A stretch of DNA of 64,000 nucleotides from Chinchilla lanigera (GCF_000276665.1 NW_004955484.1:5122931-5186930); one strand, 5' to 3'; shown: positions 43,640 to 56,607, counted from the first letter of the stretch. Made by a program: numbers and translations. The notes: generated by a model not told the origin, from the sequence alone.

Positions 43640-46080
43640 TAATTAATGTACCCATAGCTCCCTTTTCATTCCTCTGATTATATGTGGATTACTTTTCTTG
43701 ACCAGTTTTGCTTCATGTTTATCTGTTAATCTTTCCAAAGGACAATCTTAATTTTATCTTTGTAATTCATCAATTCCTGCTATTTACTTCCCATGATTTT
43801 CTTTAGGTTTACTCTTTTAAACATTTAGCTATATATTTTCCTCTAAGACCTTCTTGGTCTCATACTACAAGCTTCGAAATAGTGTTTTTGTTGTTCCATT
43901 CTAAATGTTTTTAAAAGTCTACTAAAATTTTTACTTCTAACTCATAAGTTTAGAAATGTATTATAAAATTTCCCAGGCTGAGATTTTTTAATCTTTCTAG
44001 TGTTTTTCTTTTGCTTTTTTCATTTCTAATTTTGCTGTATTATAGTTAGAGAATACAATTGATATGAAAATGATTTATTTTTAGGTTTGTTGAGATACTC
44101 CTGATGTTCTAATTCTTAAAAAACTATGTATTTACTTGAACATTATATTCATTAACAATTGTATAAATTGTGTTACATCTGCACATGAGATCATGTTGTT
44201 AACTGCTTTGGTAAAATTTTCTAGCTTTGCTGTATTCTTCAGCAGCTATTTAGAGAAGAGTGTTAAGCTTCCTGCTAGCACTGCAAAGTTATCATTTTAT
44301 TCTTATAATTCTGTCCATTTTTCTGTATATAGTTTTTGGCTTTGTTAATAGATGCATGAAAGTCTTTTGTGTTTCTTCTACTTTGTCTTTAGTTTCATTT
44401 TCTAATTTATAAGAGTTTTCTTTTCTAAGAAAGTTTTAGCTTTCAATAACATTGACCTTGATATCAATATATTAACTTTGTCTCTATTGTTTGCCTTATA
44501 CTTTTTTAAACCTAATGTGTTTTCTACTCTTTCAAACATGCCTTTCATAAGAAGAATTTAGGCTAGTTTATAAAAAGTTGACATTATTTTTTAATCTAGT
44601 AAGATCAGTGTATTTTACATTTTTGAAAAATAATGTTTATTTCTAGCATCTTATTTTGTACTTATTATTTCTATTTTGCTTACTTTGTTTTTTATCTTCT
44701 TCTGCCTTCTTAATATGATAAAATTTTAAATGTAAAAATTTTTTATTAAATACTCGAGGAATAAAAAAGAATATGTATAAAGTATATGTTAGGTATCTAT
44801 CTTGAATAGTGTGGTTAATTATAGTAATTAATTATTATAAGATGAATCATTTAAACACTGAGATATATTAAACTTTACCAAGTAGTTTGGTGAATTTGTT
44901 TATGTTCCTTATATTTCTCTCAACTTTTGCTTTACTTTTAGACATTAATTTTTAGGTATATTTTTACTGCATTTAGAAATGTTTTATCTTTCTAATGAAC
45001 TGAAACTTTTCCACATAAATACTGACTGGCTTTATTTCTAATACTCCCTTTCTCTTCAAGTCAATGTGGAATTTACATAGTTCCTCAAACTTTAAAAAAA
45101 AATTCCTAGTCCTAATAATGTCTTTTTTCTCTGCTTGTTTTCAGAAAATATGTTTGATGGTGATAGAATTCTGATTGACAGCTGTTTCTGTTTCTACATT
45201 GAAGATATTTTACAATTTCCCAGCTCTTATCGTTAGTGCTAAGGATTTAGCTGTTAGACGAATACACTGTTGCAGCGTTGATGATAATCTATTTTTTCTC
45301 CCTGGCTATTTCTAAAAATCTTCTCCTTGTCTTTATTGTGTTATAGTTTCACTGTGCTGTTCCTATGAGTGATTTCTTTGTTTCTTCTGCTTATGATTTG
45401 CTGGAATTCTTAAATCTATAGATTAGTGTCTTTCTGGGAAAATTTCAGTCATGATCCTTTCCCCATTCTTTGTCTCTTCTATTACCCTTTGATTAAGTAT
45501 AATTTCAATTTTTTACCCCATCTTCAAGTAAACTTTGATATTTCCCTGTATTTTCATTTTTACTAGAAATATTTCTTCAGCTGTGTCTTTTACCTCAGTC
45601 TCTTCTCATTTGTTTATCTCAGTTAAACTTATTCTTAGAGCTTTGTATTTTAGTTAATACTATTTTTAATTATTAGAAATTGGCTTTTCCTTTAAATCTA
45701 TTTCCTGTTTGCTTTTAAGCCTATTTTTTATTCTTAAAATACCTTAAAATTTTTTACTTAAAACTAAATTTCTTGACTTAAGGATTTTCAGACCACAGTA
45801 GTATGTTTTCAGGATGTAGACCCATGTTATACCTGGTTTGTGGTTGTGAATTTCCAGGGGTATCTCTTCCCCACCTCCCAACTCTCTGGAGGTCTTCCTG
45901 TCTCTCAAGGATTTGGGTATAATATGTGTTTATTTTTAGTTCACACATTGATATTCTATCCCTTTGTGTTCCTGGCTTTAAGGAGATATTTACTTGGGCA
46001 ATTCATGTACTTTTACTCACTTCTTATACCTTGTAAATTGAACCAATGTTTGTGATTTGGTTCAAATTAGCTAATATCTT
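43640..46080 (-). mobile_element. old L1 (element I), ORF2 5' part and ORF1
   Basis: Inverted L1 text, diverged but collinear: GCTATATATTTTCCTCTAAG near 43,829, AGTTAGAGAATACAATTGAT near 44,043, GTCTCTATTGTTTGCCTTAT, then ORF1-proximal text TTGCTGGAATTCTTAAATCT near 45,400 and TTCTTCAGCTGTGTCTTTTA near 45,573. It may be the 5' part of element K with the middle lost. Dead. Confidence 0.62.
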
Positions 46081-46409
46081 CATTTAGTTGATGTCAGATT
46101 TTTTTAAAAAACTCTATTATTTAATAATACAGTACTCCTAAGTTTCCTGCTTGACACTGGTGCTTCAGTTTTAATTCCTTTATCATATAAGCTCTAAGTC
46201 TTGTCCCCTAATACTTACTGGCTATTAAATCTATATCCTTAGTCCAGGACATCCCTTCATCCCCCTTCCCAGCGTAGCCCATATCATTACTCATGCTTAC
46301 TACTCTATTTTTAAAATCTTTTCCAGTTCTAGGTCTCAGAGATTTCCCTTTTTTGTAAGTAAAACTATACATAAGGCAGAGTATTTGCTGTATTTTTATC
46401 TAGCACTTC
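46081..46409. other. unassigned non-coding DNA
   Basis: Nothing firmly recognised; CTGGCTATTAAATCTATATC may still be L2 or L1 derived. Confidence 0.4.
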
Positions 46410-46562
46410 TACATGTTTAGTAGTGGTGAATTTTCAGATTAATACTAAGTTCCCATCCAGGAATTCACTTATAAATCTTTTTATTCTTCATATATCTCCT
46501 AGCACTGTGTCTGTTAGGGAATACTACATAATAAATGTGATGAGTGATTGAATAAATATTTT
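46410..46562 (+). mobile_element. L2/MIR-type 3' end
   Basis: CCTAGCACTGTGTCTGTTAG with AATAAATGTGATGAGTGATT and GAATAAATA follows the order of the shared L2/MIR 3' end. Family assignment between the two is not certain. Confidence 0.55.
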
Positions 46563-49159
46563 TCATTTGCAGTTTTCCTTCATTTAACTTTTATTTCCTA
46601 TAATCTTGCATTGTAAATCTTGTATTTTATGGATTTCATTTAGACTAACATAATTTTCTCTCATTGTCTACTACAATAGAGTAAAATCCTGCATCCAGAT
46701 TCTTTTTCCTTCTATTTGTCTCATACAGATCTGCCAACCAACATTTTACCCATCACACTCATGCTGTCCTTTTACTACCAATGGGTTTGTGAGCATCTTA
46801 TTTTGATTTTTATTCTTTTAAACTCTCTTCTTTCATAGTTATACACAACTATATTTTCTACTAAATAAGGCAGTACCAAGTGTGGGTAGCACACAAAGTG
46901 ATTCTTAAATCATTTGCTGCTATGATATTCTGCTTCATTTTTGATAACTTAGGAAGATTTGTATCAGCAGAAATACGGAAATTGCTTCATATATAAATAA
47001 TTCTTTTATCATATCTATGCCATATTCATATGCATTAGAAGTGTTTATATACTTATTAATATATATGCGTAAAATCAAATTTTGTATTTTTTCACATTTT
47101 TTATGTATACAATTATATTCATAAGGATTTTCCCCCCTTTATACTTCAATTCTATTTGTTTGTCTTACTGAAATCTTTACAAAACCTAGTAAAATGTCAA
47201 AACTCAATGGACATTTAATAAATATTCATTTGTGATGGTCACGATGATTTCATACAGAGTTTTTGAATGTGATTTTCAGAAATCATCAGATATTCTTTGA
47301 CGTACATTAACAAACCTTCCTCAAGAAACAATTATCTTTCAGTTATAAAAGATAAACAAATAAAGCCAAATCAAGTGAGATGGAGTCATTTTGCTTTCTA
47401 GGCTAAGGATCCAGTGTAGGCATCATGAGCCTTTTGGATAGTAAGTTTGTATGGAAACTCAAGTTAGTAACATAAAATTGTATATGGTTTAAATTTTTTC
47501 CATAGTCTGTGGTATGCACTTAGAAATTCAGACCTGTGCTTTTATATACATCTAAGCACAGTACAGAGCTGCAATTACATCAGTGGACATTCTATGAACA
47601 TTAGTACCAAAGATACAAATCCACTACAGCAAGCTGATTAGCAATGCTAATATGCACACTACACCATCATATAATTAGAAAGAGTTTTACTCACAGTGAT
47701 GTTGAGGTTATGGGGTTAGGACAGTTTCCATTTCAAAAGAAAGAAGAATCCAGGTTACCATGAAGGGAAAAAGTAAATCATCTAATTTAAGCTGTTGAAA
47801 ATATCAGGGCTTATTTAAATAAAACAACTTTTACCTTTCTTTGTGAAAAGTAAGGCAGATTATGAGTTCATTCTTCCTCAGCTAAAGAAAACTTGAAAAA
47901 ACAAAGCAGACCCTCATTAAACATGACAGCAAAGGAATGTCTACCATGTAAGACTATATTAGCACAACTAGGTTGTCACCTCATTGTTCACTTATGAGAT
48001 AAGGGAGATTGATTAGAGAAAAAAGCTATAGAATGTTCACTCCTTCTAAATTGGAAAGATGCAGACGGAGATGGAGAAGTGGAAGAGGAGGGACAGCATT
48101 CAGTAGCAAACATTTGGTTATAATCTTAATAAGAATCCATTTTGTTTATGCAATTTCATTAGGATTCATTCTTTGTACTCCTTTTCAGCAATAATGATCT
48201 ACAAAACCTCTTTAAGTTTGGTGATCTCTAATTAGCTAAGATGTATAATTATCCATGCTTTCAATGAAGAACACTATTAGACGATTACTTATATTTATTT
48301 GCAGACAATCTCACTATCTGAAAATTTAAGCGTAAATACATTGAATATTTAGAGACAAGCTATTTTTTTCTGATGAGATTTATCACAATTGGAATACATC
48401 ACACTCATCACGGTCCTTTTTGGTGATAAAGATGTGTTATCACTCTGCTTTACAGTAAGAAAATGGATCCTTTCTTTTAAGTCATATGACTATATTTGAA
48501 TGTTACATACATGCCCTGAAATGAAAAGGCATTCTCATAAATCCTTGCATTATGTAGGAAAATGTCAACTGTAGCTTTAAATAACATTCTTAGAGAAAAA
48601 AGGAAGCCCAAAGTATCTGCTCTTTTGAAAGACCAGAGGCTGACACACAGCCCCCATCCTCTGTGGAGAGCTATTTCTATTTTCATAGCATGGTTAAGTT
48701 AGGATTATCCAAGGAAAAAATTTCAAAGGATTTATCATTTAACACTTCAGTGGAGTTACTAATAGCAATTATATTGAAGTAGGTCATGCCAAATCCACCC
48801 TCAAATTACAAGAGATCCTGTATAAGTCAGCAAACATTTCAAACACAATAGCCACAACCCTTTCAATTATTACCAGTGTATATAATCTTGCACACTGAAA
48901 AAACAGATCCAAGTTGCAATCCAGATTTCTAGTTACAGCCTTCCTAATATCTGTTAATACCTATAAAGAAAGTAGATAGTTCACATCATAAAAGTTAATA
49001 TAATAATATTACCAGGAAAATAAAAATTTTCCTTTATCTCAGCCTATGATGCATTTTTGTATTGTTTTAACCACAAAATAATAAAAGCTGAAAAAATATG
49101 AATTAAAGATGAAGACATTTTAAAAACAGATTTTCTTTTATTTAAATGGGATATAGAAG
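46563..49159. other. repeat-poor unassigned DNA
   Basis: About 2.6 kb without a gene or clear repeat. A faint L2/MIR tail (ACATTTAATAAATATTCATT) is near 47,211. Open frames at 48,009-48,194 and 48,477-48,686 are short and unrecognised. Confidence 0.45.
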
Positions 49160-49168
49160 TTATTTCCC

Positions 49169-49340
49169 GCGGGACGTGGTGGCGCACGCCTGTAATCCCA
49201 GCACTCTGGAGGCTGAGGCAGGAGGATCATTGTGAGTTCGAGGCCAGCCTGGGCTACAAAGTGAGCTCAAGGCCAGCCTGAACTGCATAGCGAAACACTG
49301 TCTCAAAAACACCAAAAAGAAAAAAAGAAAAGAAAAGAAA
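49169..49340 (+). mobile_element. B1 SINE with internal duplication, young
   Basis: Plus-strand, full length: GACGTGGTGGCGCACGCCTG (A box), GTGAGTTCGAGGCCAGCC (B box), a second CAAGGCCAGCCTGAAC unit, and an A-rich tail with AAAAG repeats. Target-site duplication AGAAGTTATTTCCC and AGAAATTATTTCCC (right copy ends 49,349), 13 of 14. CpGs in the body are largely kept. Confidence 0.95.
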
Positions 49341-49349
49341 TTATTTCCC

Positions 49350-50520
49350 AAGTTGCAAATTCCTGGAATCCATGGAACATATTTTTCCTACCCTTTGTAA
49401 AATGCTTTCTAAATAACTCTATAGAAGTCACTGTAAAGTTAATTATGGTAATGGTAAAATCTGAAAAGGATTATTTATCAGGTCTTCCTTATTGACCTGT
49501 GCATACATGTTCTAAGGTAATTTTTGAGCCTCTTCTATTCTTCAGTAAGGGAAAAAGCATAATGGAGGTATGTGTTACAGGAATAAAAAAGATGATATTT
49601 TGTGAAGTCTTTTACTTATGAACTAATTATAATATGTCAAAGGCCTTTGTCTAGCATTGTAACTTCACATCAAACATCCCTAGTTTATGGTTCTTAAAAT
49701 ATGAGAACTGTACCAGTTCTGACTCTTGCCTCAAGATTACTTATTCCTATTTTTGGCAGGCAATATTTCTGGCTTGAGCTCTATTTAGAAGGTTTAACAT
49801 ATTTTGCTATGACACATTGTAGTGAGATGAAACTAGAGCCAAGATGATAAACCACCTATCAGTTTATTAACATCAAATTACTCAAATATTTTCAACCACT
49901 TGTGAGTCAGAGGGCATGCAAGCAAGAGAGAAAGAGGAAAGGAATAATAGCTGGAAAGGAGGAATTCTCAAGGTACACATTGCATATTGTTCAAAAAATT
50001 ATTTCCACAGCTGAATTAAATAAACTAAATTTTAACTCAGCCTTAACATCAAACTTGCTTTTAAGACTTTGCATACTGTACTTGTGATTAATTACACTGT
50101 TCTTTTAGCCATAGTTGCTATATCCTCTTTAATAGATTTCCATGGCTCCCATAAGAATTGGAGCAATGCGAATTTTGTTTAAGAGTTTCACTTTATTCTA
50201 CTGCTGCGATAATGAGGTCTATCAACCAACAGTAAAAATGCAAGGTAAAGAATCTAAATGGAATATTTATGAAAGCTTTGTATAGGATTTTCAGTAAACT
50301 TCAAAATAAGATTCCTTTCTTTCCATGGCCGTGGTCTAACATTTTTTTTATTCCCTCAAATGAATGAAAACTAGTAAAATCCCGCCCCCCAATCCATAAC
50401 ATTCCTTTAATTGCTGTGACCTAATGAATATACCTGTGGACATAAAATAAATTTTTACCTTTACTGAAAGACAGTTCTCAGCAAGAGAAAAGAGAGCACA
50501 ACTAGATTCTGTTGTGCATT
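49350..50520. other. unassigned non-coding DNA
   Basis: AT-rich; no gene or named repeat. Confidence 0.45.
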
Positions 50521-50533
50521 CAAAATCATAACG

Positions 50534-50558
50534 AGGGCTTGCTTCAGAAGCACATACA
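50534..50558 (+). pseudogene. U6 snRNA 5'-end fragment between direct repeats
   Basis: GGGCTTGCTTCAGAAGCACATA resembles the first bases of U6 snRNA with few changes, some explained by CpG decay. It is bracketed by CAAAATCATAACG (50,521-50,533) and CAAAATCATAATG (50,559-50,571), 12 of 13 identical, like a target-site duplication. Only about 25 bases of the roughly 107-base RNA are present and there is no A-tail. Not a functional U6 gene. Confidence 0.6.
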
Positions 50559-50571
50559 CAAAATCATAATG

Positions 50572-51149
50572 AAAAGAATCATATATTTTCATATAATGAA
50601 AATGTATACACATTTATATGCATATACTTATGTAAATGTACATTTATATAAATATGTATCAAATATTTTCATGATATTGGGACTGTATAATCTTGTTATA
50701 TGAAAATACGATATATATGGAGATGTATGTCCATATCAATAGATTTTTTAATCCTGGATTTTGATCTTTACAAGAACACAATCACTACGCAGGAGAAGAA
50801 ATACTACTTGTAGGTGAGATAAGGAAGAGACTCAAAAAGTTAAGTGGTATAGCTAATTCTGGGACTAGTCAGACAATCCTATTAATATGCTTCACTGAAA
50901 CAAAATTATAAGCACAGCTAGAAATGTTCAACAGACTTAGTCAATTTCCTTCGCTACATATTTCAGTAACAATTTTTAGTAATATCTTTACCACTTAATT
51001 TTTATAATTACAATTCTGCACTTAAATAAAACAAATGACCCACTGAGAAAAAAAGCCCTGACTGTTCACATAGATTGCAATATAAATCACTTTGTGAGAG
51101 AAAATTCTTATTCAACTAATAAGAATTACTAAACTGTATAAATGCACTG
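50572..51149. other. mostly unassigned DNA with possible MIR
   Basis: A possible inverted MIR core (GTAGGTGAGATAAGGAAGAG, TAAGTGGTATAGCTAATTCT) lies at about 50,780-50,900. The rest is AT-rich and unassigned. Confidence 0.4.
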
Positions 51150-51364
51150 AAATCAATATATTTCTCTCCTCAGGTTCTTTCTTTTCTCTTTTATGCATTT
51201 CCTTCTCCCTTCCCTTCCCCTCCCCTCCCCTCTCCTCTCCTACCTCTTCTCTCTTCCTCTCTTCTCCCCTCCCCTCTTTCCTCTTCTCCCTTCCTCTCCA
51301 TCTCTCCCTTCCTTTCTTCTCTCTTTCTTTTTCTTCCTTCTTTCCTTCCTTTCTTTTTTCTTTT

Positions 51365-51428
<64 letters not shown>

Positions 51429-51475
51429 TCCTTTCTTTCTTTCTTTCTTCCTTTCTTTCTTCTTGTGTATGTGTG
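51150..51475 (+). repeat. pyrimidine tract with CTTT microsatellite
   Basis: Over 300 bp of almost pure pyrimidine on the plus strand: irregular CCCTTCC/CTCTTCC blocks, then a CTTT array (51,355-51,460). It accounts for the 175-codon lysine/arginine/glutamate-rich minus frame (51,112-51,639), which is not a gene. The strand asymmetry could favour triplex (H-DNA). Confidence 0.97.
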
Positions 51476-51523
51476 ACTTTAGACAATGCTGATTTATCTG
51501 AATTAGAATGTACAACACCTGTA

Positions 51524-51597
51524 GGGCTGGAGATACAGTTCAGTGGCACAGTGCCCGCCTGGCAATCGCAAGGTCCTGACTTCGATTCCCAGCGCGT

Positions 51598-51599
<2 letters not shown>
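51524..51599 (+). mobile_element. ID SINE with CA-repeat tail
   Basis: Plus-strand ID body (GGGCTGGAGATACAGTTCAG, CTGGCAATCGCAAGGTCCTG, TTCGATTCCCAGCGCGTG). Its expected A-tail is replaced by a CA repeat. Flanks AATGTACAA (51,507-51,515) and AATGTATAA (51,643-51,651) may be its duplication, 8 of 9. Confidence 0.88.

Positions 51600-51642
<43 letters not shown>
51599..51642 (+). repeat. CA microsatellite
   Basis: About 22 uninterrupted CA units grown from the tail of the ID SINE. Confidence 0.98.
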
Positions 51643-51644
<2 letters not shown>

Positions 51645-51651
51645 TGTATAA

Positions 51652-54444
51652 TGTCTGTTAAGGTCAAGAAAGAAGAGTATTTTTGTAGAGAGCATTATGA
51701 GATCAACCTCAAAAGGCTCAATAAGATCCAACTGTTGAAGGTATACATTCACATAATTACTCTGTGTGTGTTTCAAAATGGCTAGCTATTCTTCTATCAG
51801 ATGATCTCCAATGAATTCTGTTATTCTTTATTAGTATTTTTATAACATCTCACCCTACCCATTCTTCCCTGTCATTATCTCTCCTACATTCTAGGAGCCC
51901 CAATACCATAAAAATACCAAGGGATAGGAGCAGCTTTGCCCAAGTAAGACCAGCAAAAACCAGAGGCCAGAAGGGCCCCTGGAAACTAAACTGTATGCAA
52001 AACTGGTAATTTATTTGATAGTGTTTTATAGATCCCTCATATATTTAAGATTATAGAGGGTTAGACTTCAGACATGTGTTGACATACAATGTTTACTTTA
52101 TTATTTAATTTTTATACTGAATTAAGAGCTCAAATGTATCCTTCTAAAAACACTACCATTAACTTTTATATATCCTGTAATATATGATCTGTTTTGGAGA
52201 TTAATAATAAATATCCTCTGGACTTTGATATCCCCACTTGAACTCTGGGTAAGGAGAAGTAAGTGGTCATGTTCAGTCAAGAAAAATCATAGAAAGCTTT
52301 TGGAGCAGAGGTAAAATCTTGACTATTATTTTTGCCTGGATTTAGTAACCTCACTGAAGTATGGATAGGAGCAAGTAGAAGGGATAGACATATTGACTAC
52401 AGAAACAGATACAAGAAACTAGAGATTAAATGAAGTATTTAATATTATTTTACAATATGAAATTTTCATATATAATACACACAAAATTAAGTTGAATAAG
52501 CAAATCTTTTGAGGGTATAAAGCAATTCTATTGCAAACTTTTAGAGCAGATTTTATTTTTGTTCATCAAAAACATACAAAAACCAAGGTAATCAAAATAC
52601 TTAAAAGTCAGTATACCTAGTCTATCACAGTAGTAAAAAGTTTAAATTGCAAAGTTATAGCAACTCTCCTTTTCCAGTTCAGCCCTGCTAGGCTGGTCAC
52701 TTGCAGACCCTTTGATTTAGTTGAAGCTCGCTCTTCTTTCTCTCCTTTCTGCTCCCAAGACGATAGCAGTGCAATTCACTTCACCCACACAGTCTAGGGT
52801 CTAAGTCTTGGGTCCTGTCTTTGTGCTTACCTCTGATCTATGACATGCACTTAAGCAATACTTACTCCAACAAATTCTAAGCATACAGGTTGCCTAAAGT
52901 AGTCACCTTTCTGTTATTCTACTTTCAAAGTGACTAGCCAGTCAGTTTTAAACTCTAGATTTTTCAGGCATCAGTCCAATAGCAGGTCCTAAATGGCAGA
53001 AATCACTTTTAAGCTAAGTGATCTTAGTTTATCTCTCTTGGATTCTGAGGAATGCAGATGTACCCCACTCCTTCCCCTGGGAGTTGTGATAAGACATTCA
53101 TCAAACTAACAATTTTCTCCCCAAATACCCCTTTCCTTAATTGACAACTTCCCAATCCTTTTTATCATTGATATGGTTAAGAAGCTTAAGAACTGCATAA
53201 CTGTCATTCTCTTTCCTTCTCATTTAAGAACTGGGAGGTGACTTCATATATCACCCTGAAATCTTTTTTCTTCAGACCTCAGCAAAAACAGTTATACTTT
53301 AAGATCCTGTTATACATGATTCCAAAACTGCACCATATTCAAGCAGTGAAGGGAAAGTATTATTTTTCTTACCAAATAAGGAAGACGAAATGTCGGCAAG
53401 TGATTTGAAAATTTTTACAGTTGAATTAAAAGCACCAAAGGAATTATATTTAACAGCAAGTTTTCATTTCTCAGCCATATGCCCACCATCATAACAATTA
53501 AATAAAAATGCAAAGTTATTGAAGATTTTTACATCAAGGGATAAAGCCCCCAATCCTAAAATAGATATGCTACTCTGTGCCCAAAACCACTAACCTTACT
53601 TCCACAGAGACTCTAGATGTAAGCAACAGCCCAAGGAGAGAAAAATATCTGCCCTTTAGGCAACATTATCCTAGCAAACTTCTAAGTTCTTAAGAAATAA
53701 TTTGTATAACAGAGGTGATATAAAGATTATATATCAAAGAAGATATTGGCTTTGGGGAAGTACCAAATGAATTCACTGTATTTAGAATGAAAATGAACTG
53801 ATTTTAAACCAATAGTAATATAATATGGATAAATGAATAGACTGCATTGGGTTTAAAATTTTTTTTAAGAGCGTTCATTGGTGCTTGATGAGAATCAAAC
53901 TTTGACTCCCACAGCATTTCAGTATGAAATTCCAGTAGAACATCAGAAATCCTTGCAATCTCAATATGATGCTTTCCCAATTTTGTGAACGCTGGAGTAT
54001 TATTACTAGTTATTTTCCCTATAGATTATTTTCCCTAGAGTTTGCTGTTTGAAGAAGTCTTTACTGGGTCTTTTTAAATTTTACTTGCTCTTTTACCACC
54101 ATCTTTTTTAAATGTAGTTTTAATTAGTTTGAATTTTAAGTATTTGAGCAAGATTTATGTGGCAAGAAAGAACAATTCCTAGAGAAATATTAATAATAAT
54201 TAATATTATAGTTTAAATACCATCAAAATCCAAAATTATTTAGAAGGAAAATCACCCAGAAACTGATATTTGAGCACCTATTTGTGGTTGTCTTTTATCC
54301 CACAAACCTAGAGAGAGAACTAGGTAAATCACAGACTTTGAGTAAACAATATGTTAAAACTAACAGGTAGCTGTTCATTTGAAATATTTGACAGAAATCA
54401 AACCTTTAACCATCATGTGAATATAGATTTTTCACATCTAACTT
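51652..54444. other. repeat-poor unassigned DNA
   Basis: About 2.8 kb with no gene and no clear repeat. The part 52,650-53,250 is less AT-rich than its surroundings, but I see no motif that decides its nature. Confidence 0.45.
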
Positions 54445-54445
54445 C

Positions 54446-54590
54446 ATGAAGATTCTTTTACATTTTCCTTTTCTTTTCCCCTTCTTTTCCCTCACTCACC
54501 TACCTTCCTTCCTTCTTTCCATCCTTCCTTCCTCCTTCCCTTGTTCTCTCCCTCTCTCCCTCCCTCTCTTCCTTTCCCAGTGTTATAGCA
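54446..54590 (+). repeat. imperfect CTTC/CCCT pyrimidine repeat
   Basis: Pyrimidine-rich tract with CTTCCTTC and CCCTCTCTCC blocks. The frame at 54,446-54,637 is a by-product. Confidence 0.9.
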
Positions 54591-55359
54591 TAATACTATT
54601 TTGTTCTGAAATCACCTTCACAGATTATGGCATTTAGCAAAGATAATGATAGGCAAATACATATAAGCCATACATTTGTGATAAATTGGATCTAACCAAA
54701 TGATCGGTAGGTACATTCTTATTGTTAGTTCTTATTATCTCTTTTGAGAAAGCACTGGAACCTTTCATTTTGTTAATTTCAAATTAGCCAATTTCCTAGA
54801 GACAGTGCCCAGTGGAAAGCTGAAAGCACCTAACATTGCCTCCTTTTCTTCTTCACTCCTCTTGGGGAGGATTATTTGTGTGTATGTGTATGAGTATAAA
54901 GAAATGATTATTTCTGCAGCTTTTGGCCTGAATGCTTGTCACTTCATTTGCTAGCATTCAATTCACCCCCTCCCCAAAATGGATGCTTCAGTTATAATCT
55001 GTACCTCTTTAGAATCTCCATGCAGACAAGGTTAGCTAATAAATTTTGATTAATGTAGCCAAATATAAACTCCTATCTCAAGCCCCTTTATTTGGAACAC
55101 TAACATCAGATTGGTTTACAGAGAGAAGGAAATAACAGAAGGTCGGGGGGGATGGAGATGGGGTAAAATAGTAATAAAAAGTAATTATATAAAAATGCTA
55201 AAGATATAACATCTGTTTTTTGCTTAGCCCACTGAGCTTGACAGTTCCATATATATGCTATTGTCCATGTTTAAACAGATACAAAAACAGAAAAAAGAAA
55301 AGAATGTTTATGTGAGATTATTAAATAGTGCAGGAAAAATAAGTCTTTATTACACTGGT
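54591..55359. other. unassigned non-coding DNA
   Basis: Repeat-poor. Parts of 54,750-55,060 are of mixed complexity and may be conserved, without a decisive motif. Confidence 0.4.
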
Positions 55360-55565
55360 AAGGAAAAGAGAAAACTCAGTGAAATTTCTTTCCACAGATT
55401 TGCCTTTGTGATCTGCAAGGTGCTGTTCCCCTGCTTACATTTGGTTACCCTGGCAACACACTCCTGTAAAATAAAGATTATTAAAGCGCATATGATTATT
55501 TTGCTGCTGAGTGAATAAGACAAGCTGCTTCTGAAATGCCTTATCAGAGAAATTCAATTTTAGAC
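55360..55565. promoter_or_regulatory. candidate conserved non-coding element 3 with X-box
   Basis: Repeat-free complex sequence containing GTTACCCTGGCAAC (55,444-55,457), a nearly ideal RFX X-box: two inverted half-sites around a 2-bp centre. It is followed by AT-rich homeobox-type words (AAGATTATTAAAGCGCATAT). RFX proteins regulate ciliary and neuronal genes and MHC class II. Regulatory function is inferred. Confidence 0.5.
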
Positions 55566-56607
55566 CAAATTGTGTTTTTGCCTCCTTCTAGCTTTCTCTT
55601 CCCTCCCCCCACTTCAAATAAAACCATCATCTCCACAGTTACTACATGATATTTTGCTACTCATTCACACCCTTAGTATTTTAAGCTTTCTTTTAATTTC
55701 ATGAAAGTGGTTTTCCCATTTTCATTACAGCTCTAGTCTAATTTTCAACTATCATCTGTTTGTAAATCAAAATTGGAAGGCAATGTGTCCTTACTTTGAC
55801 TCTGTTATATAGTAGAAATATTTAGATCTGTACAAAATATAAATGCATATATTCTATTGTATATGCAACATTTCACTAAAGGATCAGGTTAACAGCCAAG
55901 ACATGAGGTGCCATTTGGAAGTCTGTAATCCAACTGTTCCAGTTAGCTTCACTCTTAAGTTTACTGTCTTGTGCTTTTCCATTTGATACTGTCCTAAGGT
56001 GGTATTATAGAGGTGGGCAGCTTTACAACTGTTTTGATAGCCAGTCAGCCATACCTTTATTGCCCAGTACTTCTGCATTTGTTATTTAGTTATTGAAAAC
56101 AGAAGATGCTTGAGCTCCTGAAAATTATTTAATATTAAGCTTATAAAGTTCTGTAAATAGTAGCTAGTTTCCTGAAAAGATAGCAATGGCAACTTTGCTA
56201 GAGCTATCCAATGATTTTTAGAAGCCATACCTTAAGCCTGTTCAAAAGCCAAACAAAAGTCAGTGAAAAAAGAAAATCGGAAATAGTAAACTTGCATCAT
56301 TTTAAGCTGTGTGGAAAAGCTATTATTTAAAATCTTTTTATTATAAGAGTTAAATCATCTTTGAAGCAGAGGGGGAGGAAATGGAGTCTATTCAGAAAAA
56401 TGCAAGGTTTCAATCAAAGGTACTCACCAGATTCTTTACATCTGTTAAAAATGATGAGAGACATGGATGGACAAGAACAGTTCTGAAGAATCCTTCCTCC
56501 TACACTGGGTAGCAAACTGTTGAGATGAATGACACTGTTCCCAATGAGACTGTTTATGGGACATTGTCCTGCTGCTATGAAGGACTGGCATATAACTTAA
56601 CAATGTG
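55566..56607. other. unassigned non-coding DNA
   Basis: AT-rich; no gene or named repeat. The frame at 55,884-56,078 (-) has no recognisable product. Confidence 0.45.

Noticed and set aside
51112..51639. 175-codon minus frame rich in Lys, Arg and Glu
   Set aside because: Entirely produced by the pyrimidine/CTTT repeat and the neighbouring CA repeat; no complex sequence.
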